Below, piece after piece: positions 54,140-64,000 of a stretch of DNA of 64,000 bases. Each line of letters begins with the position of its first letter. Position 1 is the first letter of the stretch. The notes below the pieces were generated by a model. That model was not told where the DNA came from and searched no databases. It was given only the letters and a program-made list of their open reading frames with translations. The translations under genes were made by a program, and so were the position numbers. The DNA is from Candidatus Altimarinota bacterium (GTDB lineage: Bacteria > Patescibacteriota > Gracilibacteria > BD1-5 > UBA6164): assembly GCA_027019405.1 (NCBI GenBank), contig JALUWO010000078.1:20851-84850 (forward strand), read 5' to 3'.

Positions 54140-55051
54140 ATGGCAAGTTGAAAAGAAATAAAAAGAAAGATAAAATCTATTAAAAATACTTGAAAAATAA
54201 CAAAAGCTATGGAGCTTATTTCAACTGTAAAGATGAAAAAAGCTCAAGATTTAGCTATTTCTAAAAGAGAATTTGTCTTAGAAATATTAAAAGTATTTAC
54301 AAGAATTGAACCATTTTTAAAAGATATGTCTTTTTTTAAAAAAAATGATCAATGAAAAACTCTTGCAGTTTTAGTAACTTCAAACAAAGGTCTTTGTTGA
54401 GGTTACAATATAAATGTTTTCAAAAAAGTTAATTCTTATATAAAAGAAAATTCTAATGAAGAACTTGATTATATAACTTTGGGTAAAAAAGCTGCATGAT
54501 TTGTATGAAGAACATGAAATAATTTAGTTGCTGATTTTTCTTCAAGTTTTACAGATAATATAGATACTATGTTTTCTAGAAATGTATCAAGAACATTATC
54601 TAATGATTTTCTTTCTTGAAAATATAATAAAGTTGTTGTTTTTTATAATCATTATGTTAATACAATTAAACAAATTCCTGTTGCTAGAGAATTTCTACCA
54701 ATAGAAGCAAGTGAAATAAAAAAATACTTGTATAGTTTAGTTGAAGATCATTATGATTTAGATAAAGAGCTTGAAAATAAAAATATTGCTTGATATGAAA
54801 TAGAACCTTCTATTGAAGATTTAGCTAAGCATATTTTACCAATGATTTTTGATATGATGTTTTATGATATTTTGCTTGAAGCAAAAGCATCAGAACATAG
54901 TTCAAGAATGATTGCTATGAAAAATGCAAAAGATAATGCAGCAAAAATAGCTTCTGAATTAACTCTTGTTTATAATAAAGCAAGACAAGCTGCTATTACA
55001 AGAGAGGTTTCTGAAATAACAGCTTGAGTTGAATCTATGAAAGATATATAA
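54140..55051 (+). CDS. atpG: F-type ATP synthase subunit gamma
   Basis: 303 residues. [36 protein letters not shown] (rotor coiled coil), LVTSNKGLCGGYNINVF, and the C-terminal helix EAKASEHSSRMIAMKNAKDNA then YNKARQAAITREVSEITAG. Central rotor of F1. 66 bases separate it from the next gene. Confidence 0.96.
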
Positions 55052-55116
55052 TCTTTACATTTTATTATAAAGTATTAAAATAATAGGGAATTTTAAAAAA
55101 ATAATTTCTAAGTATT

Positions 55117-55485
55117 ATGAAAAATTTACCAATTTTTGTTAAAATAATATTAAATATAATTTTATATTTAGTATATGTAGTTATTTTTTGGTTTTTATTT
55201 TGATTATTGTTTCCTATTATTTTAGAACTTTTAAATAAACCAATTTTGAATCCTAATGATCCAGTTTTTGATAAAATAGCTATTATTTTGGCATTTTTGG
55301 TATTATTAGTAACTATATTCTTGAGAAAATATTTTTATATAAGTTTTTCTTGAAATATAGTTGATAAAAAAAGAATTGAAGAAATAAAGGAAAATAAAAA
55401 AGAAGAAAAATTAGATAAAGAATATGAAAAAAATGTAGAAGAAAATAATGATGATTTAGAGATTTTTGTATGAAAGGAAAAGTAA
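55117..55485 (+). CDS. Unknown two-helix membrane protein within the ATP synthase operon
   Basis: 122 residues. Two hydrophobic segments (ILNIILYLVYVVIFWFLFGLLFPIIL and AIILAFLVLLVTIFLRKYFYISF) are followed by an acidic/lysine coiled tail (EEIKENKKEEKLDKEYEKNVEE). No family recognised. Lying between atpG and atpD, it could be a lineage-specific ATP synthase assembly factor or subunit. It is not seen in standard operons. Confidence 0.6.
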
Positions 55486-55543
55486 AAAAATTATAATTGT
55501 TAGATATATTTTATAATATATTGTTAATTTATAAAAAAATAAT

Positions 55544-56944
<1,401 letters not shown>

Positions 56945-56964
56945 AATAATTAATCAAAAAAAAT

Positions 56965-57396
56965 ATGAAATTAACTATACTTTCATTTGATTGAAAAAAA
57001 ATAGAGAAAGATAATGTTTTCTCTATCACATTAATGACAAAAGCATGAGAAATTACAGTATTAGATAAACATTTACCACTTATTACAAGTGTAAAACCTA
57101 GTACTATGTATTATATTTTCAAAGATGAAAATAATATGCCAGTAAGAGATGATCTGGCTATCTGAAATTGAGTTGTTGAAATATCAAATTCAGAGGTTAA
57201 ATTATTAATTGATATGCTAGTTGATATTGATGATTTAGATGTAGATCATTTACAAAGAGCAAGAATTGAGGCAGAAAAAGCTATGGAAAAATATAAAAAT
57301 GCAAAAGATAAAGTTGATATGGAAAAATTTATTGAAGCAGAGGATAATTTATTGAAATCAATAGCTTGATTAAAATTATATGATATAAAAAAATAA
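56965..57396 (+). CDS. atpC: F-type ATP synthase subunit epsilon
   Basis: 143 residues: an N-terminal beta-sandwich (VFSITLMTKAGEITVLDKHLPLIT, matching the GE-x-GvL-x-xH-x-p pattern) and a C-terminal helical pair (LDVDHLQRARIEAEKAMEKY and MEKFIEAEDNLLKSI). It couples and regulates F1. Last gene of the operon, followed by a terminator. Confidence 0.92.
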
Positions 57397-57426
57397 GAAA
57401 TTCAAATTTGAATTTCTTATTTTTTT
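57391..57426. terminator. Bidirectional terminator of the ATP synthase operon
   Basis: AATAAGAAATTCAAA and its complement followed by a T run, overlapping the convergent ppa stop. Confidence 0.88.
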
Positions 57427-57955
57427 ATTTATTAAATTTTTCTTTATAATCTTGATGACAGATTTTTAATCTTTCTTGAGCTTTTTCTTTACTATCCCAA
57501 CCATTTAATTCTACTTTTTTCCCATGTAAATCTTTATAATGAAGCATATAATATTCTATATCTTCCAACTCATTTTTATCTACATCTTCAATATTATTTA
57601 TATTTGAATAATATTTATCATCAGCAACAGCTAGTATTTTATAATCATCTTCTCAAGAATCAATCATTTTAAGTCCTCAAATAACTCTTAGAGGAACTAC
57701 AACTCAAGGAGCAAAACTTTCTTTACTAAGTATTATTACATCTAGAGGATCATTATCTCACTTATTCCAAGTTTGAGGTAAATCTCAATAATTAAAAGTG
57801 TAAGAAATTGGAGTTTTTCCAACTCTATCTACCCAAATAGCTCAAGTTTTGTGATCAAATTCATATTTTACTCTTGATCATTTTGGGATTTCATTCACAG
57901 CATTTATTTCAGAAAAATCTTGGTTTCCAAGTGGTATATCATGGTATAAGTTCAT
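57425..57955 (-). CDS. ppa: Soluble inorganic pyrophosphatase
   Basis: 176 residues of the family I type. VNEIPKGSRVKYEFDHKTGAI, then PISYTFNYGDLPQTWNKGDNDPLDVIIL with the metal-binding DxDPxD-type acidic cluster (DNDPLD), VVPLRVIGGLKMIDSGEDDYKILAVADD and YKDLHGKKVELNGW. It hydrolyses pyrophosphate from biosynthesis. Convergent with the ATP synthase operon. Confidence 0.95.
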
Positions 57956-58096
57956 AATTTATTTGTTAGATATTAAAAGAATAAATTGATTATATATAAA
58001 AAATAAATTTTGCAATATAAAGCTAGTGATTTTTTTTTGTATTTTAAAAAAAAATACATATAATTTTTTTGAATTTTATAAATTAAAAATAAAAAA

Positions 58097-58672
58097 ATGG
58101 AAGCATTTTTAAAAGAAACTATAAATTGAAAACAATTTGAATTAGTTATTGATAATAATATTTTTTCAAAAGATATTGTTTTAAAAGCTGCATATCAATT
58201 TTTAGATAGATGATATTTCTTTTTTAAATTAGATGAAAATTGAAATATTTTATTACAATTTACTGCAAGAGAAGATAATAAAGAAGATCCTAAAAATATA
58301 ATTGCTGATTTTTCTGATGAACTTTTAGCTGTTTATCTAAGAGATAATCTTGAAAAAGAAAATAAAGATATAAGAGAAAAAATTGTTTGAGCAGCTATTG
58401 CTAATAGTTTAGATTCAAATAATTTTGTTGCTTTGGATACTAATAATCAAAATTGAGATAATGGGGAACAAAATCAAATTGATTTTGATAAAGATATTGA
58501 TGAAATATTAAAAGAAATTGAAAATGATCCAGAGTTAAAGATTGATGAAGAAGAAATAGAAAAAATATTAAAAGAAATAGAAGAAGAAACTGAATCAGAA
58601 ATTGATGAACAACCTAAAATTACAGTTGATCCTGAAGCTGTAAAAAAAGCTAAAGAACAATTTAAAAAATAG
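58097..58672 (+). CDS. HxsD-like protein of a His-Xaa-Ser peptide system (long form)
   Basis: 191 residues. The first 100 resemble HxsD: FELVIDNNIFSKDIVLKAAYQFLDRGYFFFKL, an ILLQFTAREDN strand, then DFSDELLAVYLRDNLEKENKDIREKIVGAAIA. The remaining 90 form an acidic Glu/Asp/Lys coil (EILKEIENDPELKIDEEEIEKILKEIEEE), longer than HxsD alone. HxsD is thought to assist maturation of the His-Xaa-Ser precursor, here encoded 1.9 kb downstream. The assignment rests on pattern and context. Confidence 0.55.
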
Positions 58673-58714
58673 TCCCCCCCTATCCTAACCTTTCCCCCAA
58701 GGGGAGAAAGGGAC
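58672..58714. repeat. Palindromic repeat copy C, intergenic
   Basis: GTCCCCCCCTATCCTAACC, then TTTCCCCCAAGGGGAGAAA, GGGAC. Starts in the stop codon of the preceding gene. Order and sequence closely match copy A at 36424-36460; its ends GTCCC/GGGAC also pair. Confidence 0.75.
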
Positions 58715-58734
58715 TTATTATGTAAACAATAAAT

Positions 58735-58953
58735 ATGAAAAAAGAATTTGAAATAAGTACTGATTTATATTCTGAAGATATTGTAAAACAAGCAATATCT
58801 GATTTTAGTGAAATATTTAAACCTCACCCTAACCCTCTCCTTAGAGGAGAGGGAACTATAAAGAAGTTTATAATTGAATGAAATAGTGAAGAAGAAATAA
58901 ATGAAATTTTTAATGAATTGATGAATTATATAATTTGATTAATAAATGAATAA
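58735..58953 (+). CDS. Second small HxsD-like protein interrupted by repeat D
   Basis: 72 residues. MKKEFEISTDLYSEDIVKQAISDFSEIF, then an abrupt PHPNPLLRGEG encoded by the inserted repeat (58821-58856), then KKFIIEGNSEEEINEIFNELMNYIIGLINE. Without the insert the halves join into a compact HxsD-like layout. It lies 21 bases after repeat C and 71 bases before hxsB. A repeat insertion may have altered or inactivated it. Confidence 0.45.
58821..58856. repeat. Palindromic repeat copy D, in frame inside the small HxsD-like gene
   Basis: ACCTCACCCTAACCCTCTCC, then TTAGAGGAGAGGGAAC: C-rich block plus a hairpin CCCTCTCC/GGAGAGGG. GC-rich island in AT-rich DNA. Confidence 0.75.
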
Positions 58954-59024
58954 TTATTACTCTTGATCTCTTTTCTGAAGGATAAGAAAATTTAATGTTT
59001 TAACTTTTAACTTTTAACTAACTT

Positions 59025-60527
59025 ATGTTAGATTTAGAAAAAATAAAAAAAATAGATAAAAATACTTGATTTTTTAGATTTAAAAAATTTGATACTGATA
59101 CATATTTGATAACTAATGATATAGCAAAATATTCTTTTTTAAACAAAGATGAATTTGCTAGATTTATTGCTGGATGAATTACTGAAGGTGACAAGTATGA
59201 TGAATTATTAGAAAATTGATTTATTAAAAATGAAGAATATGAAAAAATGATGACTTTAAAGTATGCTAAAAAAAATGAATTTTTAGCTTTTGGTCCATCA
59301 CTTCATATTATTGTTACTACTCTTAGATGTAATCATAAATGTCAATATTGTCATGCAGCTGTAGCACCAATGACAGCAAAAGAAATGGATATGACAAAAG
59401 AAACTGCTAAAAAAGTAGTTGATACTATTTTTTATACTTCCAATCCAAGTTTAACTATAGAATTTCAATGATGAGAATCTTTAGTTAATTGGGATATAGT
59501 AAAGTATATTGTAGAATATGCAGAGATTAAAGCTCAGCATCTAAATAAAAATTTAAATTTTGCACTTGTTTCAAATCTTACATTAATGGATGATGAAAAA
59601 TTAGATTATATAATAGATCATAATATTTGAGTATCAACAAGTCTTGATGGAGATGAAGAAACTCATAATTATAATAGAACTTTTAAGGAGGGGAATTCTT
59701 TCAAACAAGTAACTTATTGGATAAAAAGAATAAATGAAAAATATAAGGAAAAAGAAATAAAAGATTGTTGAGGTGAGTATAAAAAAGTATGAGCTTTACT
59801 TACTGTTACTAAAAAAACTTTAGATAGATATAAAGAGGTAATTGATACTTATGTTGAACTTTGATTAGATTGAATATTTTTAAGACCCCTTAATCCATAT
59901 GGTTTTGCTGCTGCAGATTTAGAGAAATTAGGTTATTCTATGGAAGAATTTGTAGAATTTTATGAAAAATCAATGAATTATATTATTGAATTAAATAAAA
60001 AATGAACTAATTTTAGAGAAGCTCTTTCAAGTATTTATTTATCTAAAATTTTAACAGATAAAGATCCTAATTATCTTGATGAAAGAAGTCCTTGTTGAGC
60101 ATGTATTGGACAAGTAGCATATAATTATGATTGAAAAATTTATTCTTGCGATGAATGAAGGATGCTTGGGAGAATGTGAGATGATAATTTTTTGATGACA
60201 GAAGTTAAAGATAATTGAGAAGATACATATAAAGATATGATAGATTCTGAAACTACAAAAACTATGGTTCAAGCTTCAACACTTGATTGATTACCTTGAT
60301 ATAATGATTCAGTATATAAGCCATATGTATGAGTATGTCCTATACATTCATATAAATCTTCATGAAATATTATTCCAAATTATTCTAAGGATCATAAAAG
60401 ATATTTAGATGAAAAAGTTCTTGATTATTTATTTAAAAATATTAAACTAGAAGAAAATAAAAAAGTATTTAAAAAATGGCTTTGAATGGAAAATAATATT
60501 GTTACAAGTCAATGTGAAACAGTTTAA
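59025..60527 (+). CDS. hxsB: HxsB radical SAM maturase of a His-Xaa-Ser system
   Basis: 500 residues. The 4Fe-4S motif is C102-x3-C106-x2-C109 in TTLRCNHKCQYCHA. It continues VEYAEIKAQ, LVSNLTLMDDEKLDYIIDHNIGVSTSLDGDEETHN and DGIFLRPLNPYGFAAADLEKLGY, all features I associate with HxsB. SPASM-like auxiliary-cluster cysteines are in SPCGACIGQVAYNYDGKIYSCDEG and GVCPIHSY. The preceding gap (58954-59024) contains the AACTTTTAACTTTTAACTAACTT direct repeat upstream of its ATG. It likely modifies the HGS-repeat precursor encoded 34 bases downstream. Confidence 0.8.
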
Positions 60528-60561
60528 AATAAAATTTTATTTAAAAATTTAAAAAAATATT

Positions 60562-60981
60562 ATGACTAATCAGAAAAAGAAAATATTTCCAAAAATAAAG
60601 AAAAAATTAAAGTGATTTTTGACTGATGAATCAGGTAAAATTACAAAAAAAGATGCTTTAGGGTTGGCTGCTTGAGCAGTTTTGTTGAGTGGTGTTGAAG
60701 AAGTAAGTGCACATGATACTTTATCAATTAGTTGATGACATGCAAATGATAGTAGTGTTGATTTTGAAAATTGAAGTGTTGATGTTACAGCATCATGTAC
60801 TGTTAATCATGCTAGTTGAATAGTTAATTGACATTATAGTAGTACTCCTAGTGCTACTCCTTCATTATCTTGACATGGTAGTCATGGTAGTCATGGTAGT
60901 CATGGTAGTCATGGTTCACATGGTTCACATGGTAGTCATGGTAGTCATGGTTCACATGGTTCACATGGTAGTAGATGGTAA
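60562..60981 (+). CDS. HxsA-like precursor with eleven His-Gly-Ser repeats
   Basis: 139 residues. The N-terminus is basic (KIFPKIKKKLKGFLTDESGK). KITKKDALGLAAGAVLLSGVEEVSA forms a short hydrophobic leader-like segment ending before AHD, where cleavage is plausible. A central Ser/Asn/His-rich region with one Cys follows (DVTASCTVNHASGIVNGHYS). The C-terminal end is eleven perfect HGS triplets (residues 105-137) followed by Arg-Trp. His-Xaa-Ser repeat proteins with adjacent radical SAM enzymes are the defining layout of the Hxs system. The modification and product are unknown. Confidence 0.8.
60874..60972 (+). repeat. Tandem 9-base repeat encoding the HGS array
   Basis: Eleven 9-base units CATGGTAGT or CATGGTTCA. 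Serine codons alternate between AGT and TCA in a pattern of five AGT-preceded, two TCA-preceded, two AGT, two TCA units, suggesting expansion by unit duplication. All 11 Gly codons are GGT, although TGA is common for Gly elsewhere in the window, including just before the array. Confidence 0.9.
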
Positions 60982-60989
60982 AAAAAAAC

Positions 60990-61949
60990 ATGAAAGATAT
61001 TAAAAATTTAGAAGGAGTAGAAATATTTTTATGATATAAATGTAATTATAAATGTACTTTTTGTTTTGAGAATAAAATTAGAGGTTTAGAAAAATGATAT
61101 TTAGAAAGGGATATTTATTTTTTGATAAAAGAATGATATAAAAATTGAAAAAGATTTATATTATTTTCTTGATGAGAACCAACTTTAGATATTAATTTAG
61201 TAAAATATATAAAATATTCTAAAAAAATAGGTTATATTAAGATACTTATTCATACTAATTGAACAAAAACTTCAGATTTTTTTTATTTAAAAGAGTTGTT
61301 TAATAATGGTTTAAATTGAATTATTTTATCTTTTCATTGATTTTGAGAAATATCAAATTTAGTTACTAAAAATAATAAAAGTTTTTATTACTTAAATAAA
61401 TCTTTAATCAATGTATCAAAAATAAGAAGAATAAACAATTCTTTTACTATAGATACTAATACTGTTATTAATAAAATCAATTATAAAAATTTATTAATAT
61501 TGTTTAAATATTTTTCTAAATTTCCAATAATAAGGAGAATGATAACATTTCCTTATTCTATGTTTAATTTTACTGATTTAGAATTAAATAGAATTTTTCC
61601 TAATATAGAATTATTAGTTGTAGAAATAAATAAAATATTAGATTATTGTATTAAAAAGAATATTAATGATGTTGTAGTAGAAGCAATACCTTATTGTTTT
61701 TTTGAAAAAAAATATTGGAGATTTATTGAAAAAAATTTTAGAAGTTCTAAAAAAGTTTATATTCCAGAAGATAATAATTTAAAAATTTTAAAAAATTATC
61801 ATGATATTGATTTACAACATTATACTTGATGAAAAATTAAATTTAAAGATTGTAAAAAATGTGTAAAAAATGATATTTGTTTAGGAATTTCTGAAGATTA
61901 CTTGAAAGTAGATAAAAAAATAAATCTATATCCTATTTTAAAAAAATAA
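60990..61949 (+). CDS. Radical SAM protein, HxsC-like
   Basis: 319 residues. The cluster motif C18-x3-C22-x2-C25 is in LGYKCNYKCTFCFENK; FILFSGGEPTLDINLVKYIKYSKKIGY and LIHTNGTKTSD are the SAM-binding strands; IILSFHG follows. The C-terminus has three cysteines (FKDCKKCVKNDICLGI) that could hold an auxiliary cluster. Its layout resembles HxsC, the partner of HxsB. It starts 8 bases after the precursor gene. Confidence 0.75.
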
Positions 61950-61960
61950 TTATATTAAAT

Positions 61961-62563
61961 ATGAGTAAAATAAAAAAAATATTAATGTTGATTTTTATAA
62001 TATTAATATTGATATTATCTACATTATTTTTTATAAATAAAACTAGTATTAAAAAAAATACTGGGATTATAAATAAAGCTAATAAAATAGAAATAAATAA
62101 AAATATTACAAATAAAGAGAAATTATCTTTTATTTTAAAATATGATGGATTATGGCAAGATATATATAATGAATGTAATGCTTTTATTTTAAAAAAAGAT
62201 AAAGTTAAATTTTGGAATAATGAATTTAAAGATAAAAGATGAAAATATAATATAGATTTTTGAAAAAAAATTAATTGTAAAATAAATAATAATATAATAT
62301 GTTGATTTTTTGATAAAGTTAAAAATAAAAATAAAAAGAATTTAGATGATATAGTATTATTGATTTATTGATTATATACATGAAATATTACAATTAATGA
62401 ATATAATAGAATTTTATTAGAAAAAAATAATTTAGATTTTCCTGATTTTAGTACAGATTATATTTATTCTAAATATTATTGATTATTATCAATAAATAAA
62501 ATAAGAGATAAAGAAGATTGTATTAATTTTATTTTAAGTAATTATAAATGAAATACCCATTAG
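61961..62563 (+). CDS. Membrane-anchored unknown protein in the Hxs cluster
   Basis: 200 residues. A single N-terminal membrane helix (ILMLIFIILILILSTLFFI) anchors a polar domain with four Cys (YNECNAFIL, KKINCKINNNIICGFF) and a short predicted hydrophobic strand. No family recognised. It overlaps the next radical SAM gene by 16 bases, implying coupled translation. Likely outside-facing; could be a processing or display factor, but this is inference. Confidence 0.6.
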
Positions 62564-63414
62564 AATTAGAAATTACAGATTATTGTTGATTGAAATGTAT
62601 TTATTGTCCTAATAAAAATTATAAAAAACATTTTTATTTAAATAAAAATGTTTTTTATAAAATTATTGATTATATATATCTTAATAAAGATAATATATTA
62701 TTTTTAGATTTATCATGAATATGAGATATTTTTTTACATCCTAATATAAATGATTTTTTATTATATATTTTTCATAAATTTAAAAATACTTGATTAGAAG
62801 TATTAATTCCAACTAAATGAGTGGCTGTGACTGATAAAAATTTAGAAATTTTAAAGAGAATATATAAAGAGTGATTGAAGTTTAATTTATCAATTTGAAT
62901 TTATTCTCTTATTGAGAATAAACATAATAAAATGACTTGAATAAAAAGTTTTAGGAAAACTATAGATTTCTTAAAGAAATTAAAAAACAATAATTTGCCA
63001 TTTTCTTTAGAATTATTAATTAATAGAAATTCTATAAAAGAATTAGATTATTTTTATAAATTTGGGGAAAAATTATGAGTTAATTATAAAGTTCATAATT
63101 ATCATAATTTTTGAGGAAGTATAGAATGAGATAACTTAGAAAAATATAATTTAAATACTTATAAGTTAAAGTGTAGTTTTGCAGATGATGAAACATATGA
63201 GTTAGATTTTTATTGTAAATATACTTTACCTTTTTTTTCAAGTAATTGATATTTATATAGTTGTAGTCATTGAGGAAAACAAGAAAGATATAAAACTGAA
63301 AATATATTATATTTAATAGATAAATATCCAAATTATTTAGATTTATTGGAATATGTAAAATCTAAGTTAAATAAAAAAATATGTGATAAATGTACTTATT
63401 ATAAATATAATTAA
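62548..63414 (+). CDS. Radical SAM protein with SPASM-like C-terminus
   Basis: 288 residues. C13-x3-C17-x2-C20 in EITDYCGLKCIYCPNKN; LFLDLSGIGDIFLHPNINDF follows in the place of the usual GGEP strand (GIGD). The C-terminus has a spaced Cys set: KLKCSFA, FYCKY, LYSCSHGG, KKICDKCTYYK, typical of SPASM or Twitch auxiliary clusters used in peptide modification. Substrate unknown; context points to the HGS precursor or a second peptide. Confidence 0.75.
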
Positions 63415-63416
63415 TT

Positions 63417-64000
63417 ATGAAAAATTTTTTGTTTGAATTAGTTATGACTAATCAATGTAATAAAAGGTGTAAATATTGTGATTTAAATTTTAAAAATAAA
63501 TCAATTTCTTCTACTATTATAGATAATTTTATTGATCTTTTATGAAAAGAAGAATCAAAAAAAAAATCATTTTTAATTAATTTTTTTTGATGAGAAGCTT
63601 TGTTAGAATATGATAAAATAGTATATTTCATTGAAAAAACTAAAAATATAAAAAATATAAGATATAGTTTAGGAACTAATTGAATTTTATTAAATAAAAA
63701 AATTTTTAATTATTTAAGTAAAAATAATGTTGAAATTTATTTATCTGTAGATACTGAATCTATAGATAAAGATTTTTTAAAATCTTTTTTATTAAATTAT
63801 AATAAATTAATTATTAATTTTATTTTAAATCCAAATACAATAGATAAGTCATTTATTGTATTTAAAAAATTATATGATTTTTGATATAGAAAATTTAATG
63901 TTATTCCTGTTTTCTCAACAATAAAATGGAATATAAATTCTTTTATAAGATTAAAACAAATTAAATATTTTATATTAAATTTTAAATGATGTAATATTAT
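63417..64000 (+). CDS. Radical SAM protein, partial (runs off the window)
   Basis: At least 194 residues visible. C14-x3-C18-x2-C21 in VMTNQCNKRCKYCDLNF, FLINFFGGEALLEYDK (GGE strand), SLGTNGILLN and VEIYLSVDTESI. It starts 2 bases after the previous gene's stop. The C-terminal part, which may hold an auxiliary cluster, is outside the window. It is the fourth radical SAM gene of the cluster. Confidence 0.8.

Noticed and set aside
60874..60972. The 9-base tandem array as a CRISPR or non-coding satellite
   Set aside because: No spacers exist, the unit is in frame throughout and encodes His-Gly-Ser next to radical SAM genes.

Overview
ORGANISM. The window is extremely AT-rich, and almost every gene is interrupted by in-frame TGA that falls where conserved glycines belong. 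Examples are the first Gly of the AtpA P-loop, two residues of the AtpD P-loop, a Gly of MnmA SGGVDS, and the Gly before the PDF metal-binding Cys. Only TAA and TAG end genes. I therefore read UGA as glycine (translation table 25). This points to Absconditabacteria (SR1) or Gracilibacteria (BD1-5) in the Candidate Phyla Radiation; I cannot choose between them from this window. All coordinates use TGA=Gly. CpG dinucleotides and CGN arginine codons are almost absent. Most starts follow an A-rich leader, not a Shine-Dalgarno.

LAYOUT. 1-2 kb: end of a thioredoxin, then a short HrcA and a degenerate glycosyltransferase on the minus strand. 2-11.7 kb: a long plus-strand housekeeping run (HD hydrolase, DUF167, CutA, MnmA, M29-like peptidase, methyltransferase, DUF389, YdcF-like, RlmH, M3 oligopeptidase). 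11.8-16.9 kb: a defence block with a Dam-type methylase, a HEPN-like protein, a PD-(D/E)XK endonuclease, a small HTH regulator, an unknown protein and a second DNA methylase. 16.9-24.2 kb: SSB, a 1630-residue PKD surface protein with a cytosolic tail carrying repeated PDWLK motifs, signal peptidase I and TruB. 24.2-29.3 kb: tRNA-Lys followed by a decayed minus-strand coding remnant that runs into the tRNA, then AbiE, an unknown protein and a Panacea-type antitoxin with a membrane protein; this looks like an island integrated at the tRNA. 29.3-31.9 kb: oxidative-folding operon (rhodanese lipoprotein, DsbA-like, VKOR). 31.9-43.8 kb: deformylase, ClpB with a CIRCE operator, RuvB, FemX-like protein, pilin-like protein, RNA modification enzymes, ZIP transporter, an orphan C5 methylase and TsaD. 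43.8-49.9 kb: a surface protein, wHTH and HIT proteins, TyrRS and a cNMP-binding protein. 50.1-57.4 kb: a complete F-type ATP synthase operon (a, c, b, delta, alpha, gamma, beta, epsilon) with three extra small genes. Pyrophosphatase follows.

MOST NOTABLE. 58.1-64.0 kb holds a His-Xaa-Ser peptide maturation cluster: two HxsD-like proteins, an HxsB radical SAM maturase, a precursor ending in eleven perfect His-Gly-Ser repeats, and three more radical SAM proteins, the last running off the window.

HOW IT FITS. HrcA (218-913) probably controls clpB through the CIRCE element at 35171-35197. AbiEi probably controls its own promoter, whose -10 box lies between the arms of an inverted repeat. A family of GC-rich palindromic repeats has inserted at four places, three times in frame inside genes.
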